Source: Dallia pectoralis (Eukaryota > Chordata > Actinopteri > Esociformes > Umbridae). Taken from it: a stretch of DNA of 64,000 bases. Below are positions 36,901 to 50,400 of this stretch, one piece after another. The first letter of the stretch is position 1; each line of letters begins with the position of its first letter. The position numbers were made by a program, and so were the translations under genes. The notes below the pieces were generated by a model. That model worked only from the letters and a program-made list of their open reading frames with translations. It ran no database searches and had not been told where the DNA came from. The stretch spans positions 2,633,551 through 2,697,550 of the forward strand of contig CM055757.1 of NCBI GenBank assembly GCA_029465975.1. The letters run 5' to 3'.

Positions 36901-39077
36901 GTAGGAACTAACAGGAGGGGTAGGCACTACTAGTAGTACTAGTAACAAGTAGTTATAGTAGTAGGAACTAGCGTGAGGGGTAGGCACTACTAGTAGTACT
37001 AGTAACGAGTAGTTATAGTAGTAGGAACTAACAGGAGGGGTAGGCACTACTAGTAGTACTATTAACGAGTAGTTATAGTAGTAGGCACTAGCGTGAGGGG
37101 TAGGCACTACTAGTAGTACTAGTAACGAGTAGTTATAGTAGTAACAAGGAGGGGGAGGCACTACTAGTAGTACTAGTAACGTGTAGTTATAGTAGTAGGA
37201 ACTAGCGTGAGGGGTAGGCACTACTAGTAGTACTAGTAACGAGTAGTTATAGTAGTAACAACGAGGGGGAGGGGGAGGCACTACTAGTAGTACTAGTAAC
37301 TAGTAGTTATAGTAGTAGGAACTAACAGGAGGGGTAGGCACTACTAGTAGTACTAGTAACAAGTAGTTATAGTAGTAGGAACTAGCGTGAGGGGTAGGCA
37401 GTACTAGTAGTACTAGTAACGAGTAGTTATAGTAGTAACAACGAGGGGGAGGGGGAGGCACTACTAGTAGTACTAGTAACTAGTAGTTATAGTAGTAGGA
37501 ACTAACAGGAGGGGTAGGCACTACTAGTAGTACTAGTAACAAGTAGTTATAGTAGTAGGAACTAGCGTGAGGGGTAGGCACTACTAGTAGTACTAGTAAC
37601 GAGTAGTTATAGTAGTAGGAACTAACAGGAGGGGTAGGCACTACTAGTAGTACTATTAACGAGTAGTTATAGTAGTAGGCACTAGCGTGAGGGGTAGGCA
37701 CTACTAGTAGTACTAGTAACAAGTAGTTATAGTAGTAACAACGAGGGGGAGGGGGAGGCACTACTAGTAGTACTAGTAACGAGTAGTTATAGTAGTAGGA
37801 ACTAGCGTGAGGGGTAGGCACTACTAGTAGTACTAGTAACGAGTAGTTATAGTAGTAGGAACTAGCGTGAGGGGTAGGCACTACTAGTAGTACTAGTAAC
37901 GAGTAGTTATAGTAGTAGGAACTAGCGTGAGGGGTAGGCACTACTAGTAGTAGTGATGGCCGATATATGATGTTGGTTTTGCGTCTTTTGGAAACTAAAG
38001 CCTTGACATGGTGTTTCTGACAAGGTGTAGGTGGCATGTTTTTGTTTATTCACCTAACGGGCCGCATTTACTACCTCTCCCATCCTTTGTGTTTTGCTCT
38101 GCAGTTGTTATGGGGGCCTGGGTCGCTCCGGACTGAGTAAGAATCACACTCATTTGCTTGTTTCATTTAGCCATATTTTGTCATGTCTGTCATCACTTTA
38201 TCGACAACAACTGTAAATGTCTGTCTGTCACAGTTGCTGCCTGTCTGCTGCTTCAGTTATCTGTTTCCATGACTCCCAACAAAGCCATCGAGGTCCTCAG
38301 AGAGCACAGAGGGGGCGGAGCCATACAAACAGTCAAGGTGATGGCGTGTTCTTTAAAAGTGTTTTATTTCAGGGTTGTTGGCAGATCTGGAATTGTTGAT
38401 TAAATACGTATATTGTGTTTCTATGCTATGAATGTAACTCGTTTTATAGTTAATTCAGATTGAACCCTTTTCAATAATGTCTAACTATTGTTATTTAGGT
38501 CCCAGATCTGTCTTCTCCTGCCTACTCCAGGAACCAAACGCTTGGGAGTTGGCAGGAGAAAAATTAGATTTTCGATCACCACCTGGCTCCAATAGTCACT
38601 GCAGTCACATAATAATCCATCAGGAATGTCATTCAGTCTCACCTAATAAACTGATTGTTAGTAACAACTGAAATCCTGCCCACCTGAACCTCATTTTGAT
38701 TGGTGCAAATGTCTGACAGTATGAGATCAGTTTTTGAGCTACAATTTTGGGGGACTTTGCAATTTCAATGTAGTGTTCATTAAAATATGTAACCATTATA
38801 CTACTATTGTACTTATTTGAGTGGTTGAATATTGGAACCACCCCTTTTTAAAAGGCAAGAGTAGATTATGGTTTAGAAACTTTCCATGTTAGCTGGCTAA
38901 GCCTTTGTCATAGACTGATGGGGAACACTACAAAGCAATCTTTTTAATATGTCACAATTCTCCATAATGTTTCTTTTCTTTTCTTAGCAATACAACTTCC
39001 TGCACGAGTTCCGGGAAAAGTACGGTGCCTACCTGGAAACCAAAGTCGTCTCGGCAGAGCGATCAGTTTCGCGATGA
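33511..39077 (+). CDS. cdkn3: cdkn3, CDK inhibitor 3 / KAP dual-specificity phosphatase (complete)
   Basis: Exons: 33511-33513 (ATG only, donor GTAAAT), 34490-34578, 34681-34781, 35194-35416, 38105-38136, 38234-38337, 38988-39077. Phases join to 213 residues, close to the 212 of human CDKN3. The protein dephosphorylates the activation-loop Thr of CDK2 and related CDKs when cyclin is absent. Visible family features are TSEFDSSSDEE near the N-terminus, CSQFLGICPLPGCKFKDVRR, DVFVFCTRGELHKYRVPGLL and the general-acid loop PDGGTPE. The signature HCYGGLGRSGL holds the catalytic Cys and Arg and is split between exon 4 and a 32-bp exon. The protein ends QYNFLHEFREKYG and SVSR. If the one-codon first exon is wrong, an ATG four codons into 34490-34578 could serve. 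The intron 35417-38104 is filled by a 60-bp array. Confidence 0.93.
33725..34203. repeat. (TG)n and GGGGTGTG repeat (cdkn3 intron 1)
   Basis: About 480 bp of TG runs are interrupted by GGGG at irregular spacing, with an uninterrupted TG core near 33877-33957. All frames on both strands stay open only because of composition. Confidence 0.93.
35425..37955. repeat. 60-bp satellite-like array, about 42 copies, with higher-order structure (cdkn3 intron)
   Basis: The unit contains GGCACTACTAGTAGTACTAG, then TAACGAGTAGTTATAGTAGT, then one of four ends: a (AACAACGAGGGGGAGGG), b (AGGAACTAGCGTGAGGGG), c (AGGAACTAACAGGAGGGG) or d (AGGCACTAGCGTGAGGGG). The order a-c-b-c-d-a-b recurs at about 35701, 36841 and 37441, with altered or truncated copies between, giving a 7-unit period of about 420 bp. 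ACTACTAGTAGTACTAGTA is nearly self-complementary. Confidence 0.95.
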
Positions 39078-40576
39078 TTTGGTCCAACACCTTTATCAAA
39101 AATATATATTTATATTGGGAGTTAAAAGAATTGAAAGATGAGTATGTCAAGAAGAGATGGTTTGACAGCTTTTATTGTAAAATGTGTTGTATCATATGTT
39201 CTCATTTTGCACTTTACCAGAATGTTTTTCAATTATGTTATCCAAATGTGCAAAAATCCTACACGTTTTAGGGATATTTTGCTGTGGTCATATCAGCTTA
39301 GCATGAATGTCACTACCTAATATGGAGTGTATATCTGACCAACGCATGTTTCTATTCCACAAGACTTGTATTCAGGTTCAAGCTCCAATTTTGTACAATC
39401 CTAGCTGTCTAATGTATTGTTTTGCCACATTGGCTTATCAAATTTAGTAGAGTCTGATACCAGTCTTTGTGGGTAGACAAAAAAACTACTTCCTTCCTGG
39501 TTTTACAGGTTGGTTGAACTGGCAGTAAATGCTGAGCAACAGTGTAAATCCCAGAATTTTGAAGTTTAATACATATTTTGGTCAGAGAAAAACATGACAA
39601 TTCTAGCAACTTCCCAGTTAAGTCAATATGTATGATAGAGGCAAACATCTGTAGAAAATGACAACACACCAAGCCAGAAATAACATCAGGGATTTGTTTT
39701 GGTGAAATTGATTCAAGAAACTGTTAAAACCAAATGCAAATAAAATGTAAAAAGCTTTACAAAAAAACAAGGAACATTTGAGTTTTTGGCTTACAAGAGT
39801 TTATAAGTTCCACAGTTACAAATATTCCTAACATGGAACAATTTATGATAACACGTCACTACTTGTAGTTTCTGTAGTGCCCCACATCAAATAGCATATG
39901 CACCCCAGAGCAATTCTGTACCATAAGCAAAAGGCTTCAGAAACGCGACTGGATGTCTGGATAAGCCTACAAAAAGAATGGCAAACCTAAATAACAAATG
40001 TCAGAACCATGGTAGTTGACGCTGTCTGCGCAACACATTTCGTCAGGTGATTCAATCCTTTAGTTTGTCTGGGCAAAAACGTATTTTCTATATTTTATTT
40101 AAGAAAGACACTTTGTACCCATTTATGTATTTGTATTAAGCACACAGCTCTGATCCTATCCCAACAACACACAGTGTAACCAGATGTCTGCTCTAGTTTG
40201 TAAACAGTCAAAAGGGATGGGGAATTTTTTTTTAATTTAAATGTAAAGCATCAAATCACACAATAATGGAAAAGAGTCCAAAGGTCGGTCACAGTTCTTC
40301 CTCAAAGCATTTGGAACGCAGAGCGAGAGAACTGCTGAGATAGCAAACTAAGATATTTGTTTAAAAAAGTGGAACCGTTTCTGTGACTAATGGCATTCTG
40401 CTCTGCATTTTTGGGGTTTGGGAGACTGGCCACCCTGTCAGAGGCGGCCATCTTGTATCACTAATTGGTGAATGGTCTTCCTTCCTGCAGGTCCCGTTTC
40501 AGCTTTTCCTCAAGCCACTAAAACCACAGTGTTCCAACTCCTACATGCAGATGTTTCTGTCATATATCTGGCTGGT
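39078..40576. other. converging 3' regions of cdkn3 and cnih1
   Basis: No coding exon is seen. Plus-strand AATAAA at 39739-39744 is a candidate cdkn3 poly(A) signal. Minus-strand AATAAA at 40099-40094 is a candidate for cnih1, giving it a 3' UTR of about 0.5 kb. If both are used, the transcripts end about 300 bp apart. Confidence 0.45.
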
Positions 40577-43500
40577 CTAAGAGCTCACCAACACATATAT
40601 CATCCTGTAGGGAAGGACATAAAGAACACCGTTCAGATGCACTCATCAGATTCTATGGCATTAAGCTGGCAGTTAAAGGCTACGTATAATAAACTGTGTG
40701 ATACGAACAGCCACTTCAGTTGAACAGTGATGTGATGCCATCGGTATCTAGGCAACGTACCCGTAAAGGTAGTAGAAGAAAGACAGCAGGTAGAAGGCCA
40801 GTTTGCACCAGCCCTCCTTTTGACAGTAGGCCAGTATGTCAGCGTTCATGATTGTAGTGGGATCGTAGAGTCCTGGGCCACTCATCACAGGCCGGCTCGT
40901 GTACCTACACACACACACACACACACACACACAGTTGTAAACAAACCCCTGGAAACGTTAAGTCGCATAAGGTCATGACAACAGGACACCAAGTGTTCAC
41001 TCAGACATGAGACTATAACCCGCATAGCTCCTTGATTATGTAGGTTTTCTTAAAATCAACACAGAAGACGGAAAGGCATCTTTAAAAGAGGAGAAACCTT
41101 TTCCGCCAAACAACATTTAACCATTGATCCAATATCTTTGAAAGCCTGGGAAAAGGTCATCTGTCATGGGTGGGTTGTGGATGGTTCTCCAGGGACCTAC
41201 GTACCTCCAGACATGGTAGGCCAGCAGAGGCATGTTCAGACCAAGGGTGAGCCACTCAGCAGCACACAGGAACATCACGCAGAAGAACACATGGATCAGG
41301 TACTCTGGGAGCACCAGCTGAAAGGACCGTGGAAACAACAACAGTAAACAACAACAGTAAACAACAACAGTTTGCCAGTTAATATGAACGGGAAGAGATT
41401 TGGGAGAAGTCACTGTAGGCTTCACCTGAGCAGCAAACTACACCGAAATTGAAATGTACCACTGTAACAAATGGGGACAATAGGACGGGGGCAGGCTATT
41501 GGAAACGGCAGGACGGGGCAGGCTATTGGATACGGCAGGACGGGGGCAGGCTATTGGATACGGCAGGACGGGGGCAGGCTATTGGATACGGCAGGACGGG
41601 GGCAGGCTATTGGAAACGGCAGGACGGGGGCAGGCTATTGGATACGGCAGGACGGGGGCAGGCTATTGGATACGGCAGGACGGGGGCATGCTATTGGAAA
41701 CTGCAGGACGGGGGCATGCTATTGGAAACTGCAGGACGGGGGCATGCTATTGGAAACTGCAGGACGGGGGCAGGCTATTGGATACGGCAGGACGGGGGCA
41801 GGCTATAGGATACGGCAGGACGGGGGCAGGCTATTGGATACGTCAGGACGGGGGCAGGCTATTGGATACGGCAGGACGGGGGCAGGCTATTGGATACGGC
41901 AGGACGGGGGCAGGCTATTGGATACGGCAGGACGGGGGCAGGCTATTGGATACGGCAGGACGGGGGCAGGCTATTGGATACGGCAGGACGGGGGCAGGCT
42001 ATTGGATACGGCAGGACGGGGGCAGGCTATTGGATACGGCAGGACGGGGGCAGGCTATTGGATACGGCAGGACGGGGGCAGGCTATTGGATACGGCAGGA
42101 CGGGGCAGGCTATTGGATACGGCAGGACGGGGGCAGGCTATTGGATACGGCAGGACGGGGCAGGCTATTGGATACGGCAGGACGGGGGCAGGCTATTGGA
42201 TACGGCAGGACGGGGGCAGGCTATTGGATAAGGCAGGACGGGGGCAGGCTATTGGATACGGTAGGACGGGGGCAGGCTATTGGATACGGCAGGACGGGGG
42301 CAGGCTATTGGATACGGCAGGACGGGGGCAGGCTATTGGATACGGCAGGACGGGGGCAGGCTATTGGATACGGCAGGACGGGGGCAGGCTATTGGATAAG
42401 GCAGGACGGGGGCAGGCTATTGGATACGGTAGGACGGGGGCAGGCTATTGGATACGGTAGGACGGGGGCAGGCTATTGGATACGGTAGGACGGGGGCAGG
42501 CTATTGGATAGTGTAGGAAGGGGGCAGGAGATTGGATACTGTAGGACGGGGGCAGACTATTGGATGCGGTAGGACGGGGGCAGGCTATTGGATACTGTAG
42601 GACGGGGCAGGCTAATGGATACTGTAGGACGGGGGCAGGTTATTGGATACGGTAGGACGGGGGGCGGGCTATTGGATACGGTAGGACGGGGGGCGGGCTA
42701 TTGGATACGGTAGGACGGGGGCAGGCTATTGGATACTGTAGGACGGGGGCAGGCTATTGGATACGGTAGGACGGGGGGGCGGGCTATTGGATACGGTAGG
42801 ACGGGGGCAGGCTATTGGATACTGTAGGACGGGGGCAGGCTATTGGATACGGTAGGACGGGGGGCGGGCTATTGGGTACTGTAGGACGGGGGCGGGCTAT
42901 TGGGTACTGTAGGACGGGGGCAGGGGGACTGAGGGAGAGAAAACATTTCCCAACCTCAGATGGATGACAACTTCGACGTTCATTTGTGTTTAACATTTGA
43001 TGTTATGACCACGAATGAGACAAATATGAACAGTGAAATCCGAGCAACATTTAGTGAAAACATAACCTCCTCCCAGGAGCTCACAGAATACATGTACAGT
43101 AATATCATCCAGCGTTGTTTGGTAGATGCTCATAACACAACACAGTGGTAAGCAGGACACAAAGCACCCATCATGCACCTCCTGGTGACGCACAGTGTGA
43201 AACACGCCTCACATCACAAGGGAGTTCACACAGCCACCCCAAGGCGCTGTCCAAAAGGGCTCCCTATTCCCTCTGGACCCTGGTCGACACTAGTGCACTA
43301 TGTAGGAAATAGGGTGCATATTTAATACTCCACGACACCTAGTAAGCAGTGAATCATGCCATTCCAGCTTCAGCGTGTGTTGGCGGCACAGCACAACAGC
43401 CACATCTCACTTCCTGGTTAACAAACACGGGTCAGAGGGGGAAAACATGCTGCGCGTGATGAGCTGTCCGCTTGCATCTCAAACAGCACCCTATTCCCTC

Positions 43501-46500
43501 CATGGGACACTAGTAACAATCAGGGCCCGGTAGGCACCCTAAGGGTTATTGTCTAGTCCTAAGTGCACTACTTATGGGAATAGGGACCCATTGGGAAATC
43601 AGGAGATTGCGCCTGTCCCTCTCACTGGAGGGGGGGGGGGGGTCGGCAGATGGATAACTACATGACAGCCATGCATTCACAGTGGTTGGGGGAGCACAGT
43701 GCCCCAACACCTACAGATGGAGGGGGTGGAGGGACACACTGACCCAACCCAACACCTACAGATGGAGGGGGTGGAGGGACACACTGACCCAACCCAACAC
43801 CTACAGATGGAGGGGGTGGAGGGACACACTGACCCAACCCAACACCTACAGATGGAGGGGGTGCAGGGACACACTGGCCCAACCCAACACCTACAGATGG
43901 AGGGGGTGGAGGGACACACTGGCCCAACCCAACACCTACAGATGGAGGGGGTGGAGGGACACACTGGCCCAACCCAACACCTACAGATGGAGGGGGTGGA
44001 GAGACACACTGGCCCAACCCAACATCTACACATCGGGTTCAGCCCTGCACTGTAATGCTACATTTCCAGTGACGACATGACGTCACACCCTCGTCGCTAC
44101 AGCGTGACGTGAGAGAAGCTCAGAGGCTACGTCTGCCAGAGTCCGCTTTCCAAATGCCACCCTAATCACTACACAGGTGTTCACTAGTGCCCCGGGATAC
44201 CATTTGGGAGGCAGCCAAACACGGATGCAGTCTAGTGGCGGAGAACTAGAACTGGCACCCTAGTTCAGACCAAGGCTTCATACGGTCTTGTTTAAGCATA
44301 GTGGGCTGTACAGGAAATAAATTGGGGACACGCCTCTTGACTCTTGTATGTTCTTTCCTATTGGTCAGACATAAAATGCTGAGTGTGACTGTTATGACTG
44401 GGACCATCTGTTTCAAACCCTAGGTGATACAAAATAGGCCTACGCCTTTAAATCTGCAGCAAATCTCCTTCACTCTACACAACGTGTGACACATTCAAAT
44501 GATTTATGAGAAAAACACTGACGCCTCGGACTATGTTCTTCGACAATACACTTTCCTTACAGTTATTTTTTCAGTATGCTAGAAACAGATGGTTATTTAC
44601 AGCAACCCCCTGGGAGCAGTAAGAGTTAACCATGTTGCTCAGAGACACAAGATAATTTTTCACCTTGGGCTTGATGATCCCAATTCAGTCACAGCAATCA
44701 CAGATAATTTGCCATCGAATCCGACAAAGGTGAATTCAAACACCACATTTTACTGACTCCGGCCCTCAGAAAAGGCACAATTTGTTGACGATCAGTTTGT
44801 TTGTCTGAAGTTACATTCAGAATGCGAATTGAAGCAGACAATGTTTTGTTTTTACAACAAAGATACCTGGAATAAAAAATGTTTTATCCCTGGTAAATCT
44901 TGCGTATGTAAACCCGTAAACATGAATAATCGATAATTCCATATTTAAGCAGCTATGGGTACTCACAACACTATGTAAACAGAGGGTCAGTTGTATTGAA
45001 TCATGCATGTTCTTGAGCATTTGCATGTCTTTTCAGTTAACTTCTATAGTGTCATGTCTTTAATGGTGCTATAGCATCAGTATTAGCCTTGGTGCCTCCG
45101 CTACCGGGGCCTCCGCTACCGGGGCCTCCGCTACCGGGGCCTCCGCTACCGGGGCCTCCGCTACCGGGGCCTCCGCTACCGGGGCCTCCGCTACCGGGGC
45201 CTCCGCTACCGGGGCCTCCGCTACCGGGGCCTCCGCTACCGGGGCCTCCGCTACCGGGGCCTCCGCTACCGGGGCCTCCGCTACCGGGGCCTCCGCTACC
45301 GGGGCCTCCGCTACCGGGGCCTCCGCTACCGGGGCCTCCGCTACCGGGCCTCTGCTTCAGGTGAACCCTCCTTCCTTAAATGGAAACACCTCTACTATCC
45401 ACAAATATAATATATAATATAATGCTTGAACCAAAACGTATCCCTCTTAACGCATCTCCTCCCGCAAACTGTACAACAGGTTGTGGATTCGAATCTCGCC
45501 AGTTTGAGGGGAAATAAAGTTTGAATAGGTGTGCGCACACCACTGCAAGACAAATTTTGATAAATTACTCAAATACAACTGAAGCAATAAAGATCCCTCT
45601 AGTCTAGATACAGAAAAAAAGTGGGCGGCTAAAACTGACAGAAACTAGGCCAACCCTGAGCTACTGTACTCTCCAGATGTTAACCGTCTCCTTCTCATGA
45701 GGGAAATGGAATAGGAAGTACAGAAGAACAAACCTGAAGGCTGTTGTGGGCATGACAGCTTGGCTCCTGACTAGAGCACATAGCTGTTAGTTAACAATCA
45801 CAAGAAGAAACGCACTGTGACATTTTAATAGGTTTACTCCTTTGGGCCAAACTCTGAAGGACGTCAGGTTGAGGTGAAGACTAATGATCTGGGACATGAC
45901 ACCCAATACTCTGCATTAATCCTGACTGGTAATGCTCTGTATAGTCTAGTAACCATTAGCACAGAGAGTTAAGATATTAATCCATAACATTGATGTAAAG
46001 TAACCCAATGAGGGCACTTATTTGGGGATTTGTTAACTGAAAAGACTTTTGCAAACACTCCCCCCCGTGCAGAATGACAGACTGGAGACCCAGACGGGCA
46101 CTTCAATCAAAGATTGGTACAAACCTTTAATGCAATTTTGACTCTTTTAATCTTTTTGACCTTTTCAACTGTCTTTAAGCCGTTAAAAATGGTAGATACA
46201 AAAGGCAGATTAGAAAAGAAAATGTGTTAGACTGTAACAAGATTATTGTAGATTAACAATCAGGTACTCAGGTTATAATTCAGCCATACAGTGCCACAAG
46301 GAAATCCATCGTTGGGAAAACTACTAGCCTGAAACCTCCGTCTCTCACGCACAATACAGAGAGCAGTTCATCATGCAATCAGAGAAACCCAGAGAAAAGC
46401 GACCTGCTAATAAAAAGTATTTACTCACCGGATTTAATGTGTTGCATTGATCAATAGGATTCTTGTAGTCAGTCTTTAGCTCATCAAATGCAATTATCTG

Positions 46501-47421
46501 AACAGACAGAAAATAGAAACATGGTCGAACATGTTATAGTTTTATATATTATCATTATTATTACAATGACAGAGACATTATTATTATTATAAAAATAATA
46601 AATCCAACACAAATCTCATGGCCAAAAGCACTTACGGGTCAAATCAATAAGAACTATTTTGTGAGATGCAAAAATATCCTCAGAAAGGATACTTTGTAGG
46701 TCCTGTGTTTACTATGTCCAGACCTTATTGACAGCCAGCATAATTAATGCCAACAAACATTATTTGTGGGAAACTCGGGATATATGGAACACAAATGGCA
46801 ACCCAGTTACATCTTTATTTTACCTAAGTTACAAATCATTAATAAAAAAATACATGTGAGTTTAACTGAACTAGAAGAAAAGGAACATTAGGGTGTGATT
46901 TTTATGAAAGTCAACGATGATATTTATGGAGTTATCTTGTTAGCTACCACATCGACACACAAGATTACACGTCCAGGGTAATATCAGATAGCATAGAAAA
47001 CCACAGAGCTTAATGCTAGCGAGATGGATGATCACTTCATGATCATTACCAAATTATGTAGGTGGCTCTAAAAACACAATTGGTTAACAATATTAATCCG
47101 ACATTTTAGCGGGGGTGATGGACTATTATTTTTATTCGGCATTTCTGTCAAACAACGCGAATGTGTGTGCGTGTGTGGGTGCGTGTGTGTGTGCCATTCA
47201 TTCTCGGCTAACGTCTTTAGCATGTATCGTCAGCTAGCTAGCTAAACGGGATAAGTGACAAGTCTAGTTCTCCTCGGTCGATCTGTCATCTCAATCATCT
47301 TTCAAATTATACTTTTTGAGTATTAAACGAGTATACTTACATGCCAAATGGCGAAGAAAATGAGTGCGGCTGTCAGCAATAGCGCAAGCATATAACAAAA
47401 GGCCGCGAATGTGAACGCCAT
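40577..47421 (-). CDS. cnih1: cnih1, cornichon family AMPA-receptor auxiliary/ER cargo receptor protein 1 (complete)
   Basis: Exons in transcript order: 47421-47341, 46497-46429, 41317-41205, 40904-40761, 40604-40577. Phases join to 144 residues, the usual length of CNIH1. Cornichon proteins are small ER/Golgi membrane proteins that load growth-factor precursors and other cargo into COPII vesicles. The first exon is a hydrophobic N-terminal helix (FAAFCYMLALLLTAALIFFA). IIAFDELKTDYKNPIDQCN is the conserved luminal or cytosolic loop. Exon 3 supplies a second hydrophobic segment and LTLGLNMPLLAYHVW. The last exons give PVMSGPGLYDPTTIMNADIL, a third hydrophobic segment and the end MIYVLVSS. The very short last exon (28 bp) has a good acceptor, CTTCCCTACAG. 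The large second intron (41318-46428) holds three tandem arrays. Confidence 0.96.
41477..42935. repeat. 28-bp minisatellite, about 52 copies (cnih1 intron 2)
   Basis: The unit reads CAGGCTATTGGATACGGCAG then GACGGGGG, 27 bp where one G is missing. Variants are blocked: GGAAACTGCAGG near 41690-41760, TACGGCAGG in the middle and TACGGTAGG or TACTGTAGG toward 42930. The array begins 160 bp from the exon at 41205-41317, on the acceptor side of that exon on the minus strand. Confidence 0.96.
43290..43585. repeat. dispersed TAGTGCACTA/CCCTATTCCC fragments (cnih1 intron 2)
   Basis: GTGCACTATGTAGGAAATAG (inverted relative to 61509), CACCCTATTCCCTCCATGGG and AGTGCACTACTTATGGGAAT lie within 300 bp. 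They look like degraded ends of one dispersed repeat family. Confidence 0.6.
43700..44030. repeat. 45-bp minisatellite, 7 copies (cnih1 intron 2)
   Basis: CTACAGATGGAGGGGGTGGA starts copies at 43711, 43756 and onward, followed by GGGACACACTG(A/G)CCCAACCCAACAC. The ACTGACCC copies come first and ACTGGCCC copies last. Confidence 0.93.
44040..46428 (-). other. cnih1: remaining cnih1 intron 2
   Basis: Apart from the 15-bp array at 45089-45352, this stretch is unique AT-rich intron sequence. No additional exon, RNA gene or clear mobile element was recognised. Confidence 0.6.
45089..45352. repeat. 15-bp GC-rich minisatellite, about 17 copies (cnih1 intron 2)
   Basis: GCTACCGGGGCCTCC is repeated with essentially no variation except at the ends. 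It gives a perfect PLPGP open frame, which has no gene context. Confidence 0.95.
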
Positions 47422-50400
47422 TTTCGTGTAGCTTGTTGGCTGATGTCGTAGCCACACCGAGATGTCCTGTCACTAATCTGTAACCCCACCGATGTGAAGC
47501 GTTAGCATTAGCTCAACTATGATGCTAAATCGCCGACCGCGCATGACAGGAAGACCGCAGTGGAACGCATTGTGGCTGGGTACGTTCCAGGTGCCACGAA
47601 ATGTATATATGCAGCCTAATGCAGTTAAGTGAACTGCACTGATTTTTTTCTAAATAATGAAATAACATAGCTCTTAAAATACAGATAATTTAAAAACGTA
47701 TTCACACCTGACCAATTATATAGCAGAGTTACAAATATTAATATGAATTATTTAAGGACATAGAGACATATTGCCACCTATCTCATATAGGCTATGAGAT
47801 GTCAACCAGAGCTCTTGACATGGTTGACCTATGTGCCATCAATCCACTCCGACGTTTTTTTTTATCTGTAGCTACTTTAAAGTGATGAGTTTTTGTCAAG
47901 TGTCGATCTCCTTGTTTATATGGTGAGATTTGAGGGACTGCCTTTTCCTGGCATTGCCTTGGTAAGAGTGATGTAGCCCTAATTTCCTTATTATCGATAC
48001 AACTTTTGTTCATAGCAAAATATCTGAATACTTGGTTATTTAATGGTATCAATAGATGCATTGGTATCTGCTTATGTCGAATTTCAGTGGAATGCTCTGC
48101 ATTTTTTATTATTTTCCCACAAATTCACAACATGATCAATGTTTCAATAGTGGTGTTTATCCACTGTGTCACCAACTTAAGTGGTTCAGAGATGGGAGCT
48201 AATGGTAATTGCTTCTCTCATCTCTGTTAACGTCCAACAAACTAAAAAAACATGCAATTATTATATATATATATCAATTTGAGGGAAAAGAAAACAGGGA
48301 CGCCTTTATCTCCATGTACAGGGGACCTGAAATATTTTCTTGGGCAGGGATAAAAGGCAGATAGGAATTACTGACTTTTACAGAGTAACATATACGAAAA
48401 ATAAAACATGTTGTCAGACATTCAGTGCATGTAATCTGCTGGTGATTGGTGAAAAATAAAATGCGGATAGCACATTAGACATATTTGTTTTTATTGGGAT
48501 AGCTGTATAAAGCATTGAAAAATACAAATATTTCACAAGTCTCACTGACACCATTAGGTAGCTTAATGTTATGTTTGAAATGGTGTTTTGTTAAAAGTCA
48601 AAGCTGTGGATCTGAAAAGGTACAGAACAATTATATAAAAATACATGCATATTCAGTATACTTAAGAACACTTAATAGGCCACATTCCTACAAATTCACC
48701 ACAAAGGCTATATCCTTTTTAACATATTTCTATTCCGGCTTGATTTACAGCCTGCACCCATCCTGATGCACAAGGACCATGACTGGGAATTAGCAGTCCA
48801 CTACGAAGAAAATGATTGTGCAATTTGGAGCACCCATATTCTTACCAAAACACATAGATCATAGTCCCACTACAGCGTTTAGCATAAACACAGATTTGAG
48901 TTTATTCTGAGGATATACATTCACCGTTTAAAACAAAGTACATGCAGTAAAAACTGACACAATCAAGGCTTGTTTAGGATGTTTTTTTCTACTCATCATA
49001 CAAACTGTTCAACAAATATATTGAGAAAAGCATGCAATTGTATTTACAGTAGCTTTACCACATATACGTTTTAAGAACAGCTAACCAAGCATTTTCAAAA
49101 AAGGACAAACAGTAAAAACAATTGCTGTTAGTCATTTTTGCTTTTCACATTGACATCTAGCTAATTGCACGACTTGGTGTAAAACAGTTACAGTACATCA
49201 GTATGTTTATACATAGAAACAATGAGGCGATTTATTAGCTGACCCTTTAGATGAATACTCTACAGAGAATAGCTTTGATCTATATTAATAGCTAGACTAG
49301 ATTTATTTAGTCCATCAACTAACCTGTGGTAAACTATTATCTCCCAGGGTGTTCAAACCTGTCCACGGTTGACATACAGGCCACTTTTCAGTCTATATAA
49401 AATGTTCTTAATCCATAAAAGACTGGTTGTCTGGGGATAGATTTCGATGTGATGGGAATAGGGTTTGGGAATAAAAAGCTTAACGATTAGGACAAAAAAC
49501 ATGGGTCGATAGGGGACTAATGAGCTTTTTGTTTGTCCTTAACTAGACTTAATCTGTGTATGTGCAAAACTGTCCCATAGAGTCCAAGGACTAGGCTAAA
49601 CCCATGTGCCGGAAACCCTTAAACCATCAGTGAACAGCCTTGTAGGAAAGTTAGCTGCCAGTTTTGGGACACATTTCAAAGATATTAAAACTACACCCTG
49701 TTTACTATGATACACTAACATTGAACACGGTATACTGTGTAGGATTAGTGCTTTATTTGGAAACCACCATTACCTGGAAGTTATATCTCACGAAGAATCC
49801 TACTGTTCTCTAAAGAAGGATTGACAGAGATATTCAACAGACCTGTAATGTCCTCAGAACAAGCAGACTATCAGGGCCAATGTTGACTGTAGGTTTCTAA
49901 AGATTTCTGATAAACCACTTGCATCAATTCACATATTTCCTCTTTTCCCCCAGAAAGGTAAAATGGTAAAGAAATCTACTTACGTTATTATTTTGTGTTT
50001 TAGTTTGTATGATTATGATTTTTTGTTGCCATAATGGTGTTTTTGGAACGTATCAAGTGAGTGAATGTTGCAAAATAGGAATGTATTTTCTTTGCACTGC
50101 CTTTCCAAGCATAAAGAGGAAGTCCCCACAATATAATCACGGATACATTTTACATCCAAACTCAATGCATAAGATTGTGCTAAGACCTTCAACACGGGTG
50201 GCACTTTAATCTTGAAAATTCATACAGGCTGCTAGTTAGCCTGTTTGTTTTTGTATTAGCATTCCCTCCTTGGACATTTAGTCAAATATAACATAGCAAA
50301 ATGTGTGGAAAGTTAGCACAAACAACCCGGAAGCAAGGCATCTACAGTACACAGTCTCCTCCCATAAGCCATACCCTTATGACTTGAACACATTCCCAAA

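Noticed and set aside
35529..38037. Minus-strand open frames rich in Tyr, Leu and Val (PTPHASSYYYNYSLLVLLV)
   Set aside because: They follow the 60-bp cdkn3 intron array; repeated breaks at the higher-order period and no independent gene signals.
39074..39320. Small plus-strand frames after the cdkn3 stop
   Set aside because: AT-rich 3' region, no conservation recognised and no splice support.
41449..42488. 329-codon Gly/Arg-rich open frames
   Set aside because: Translation of the 28-bp cnih1 intron array only.
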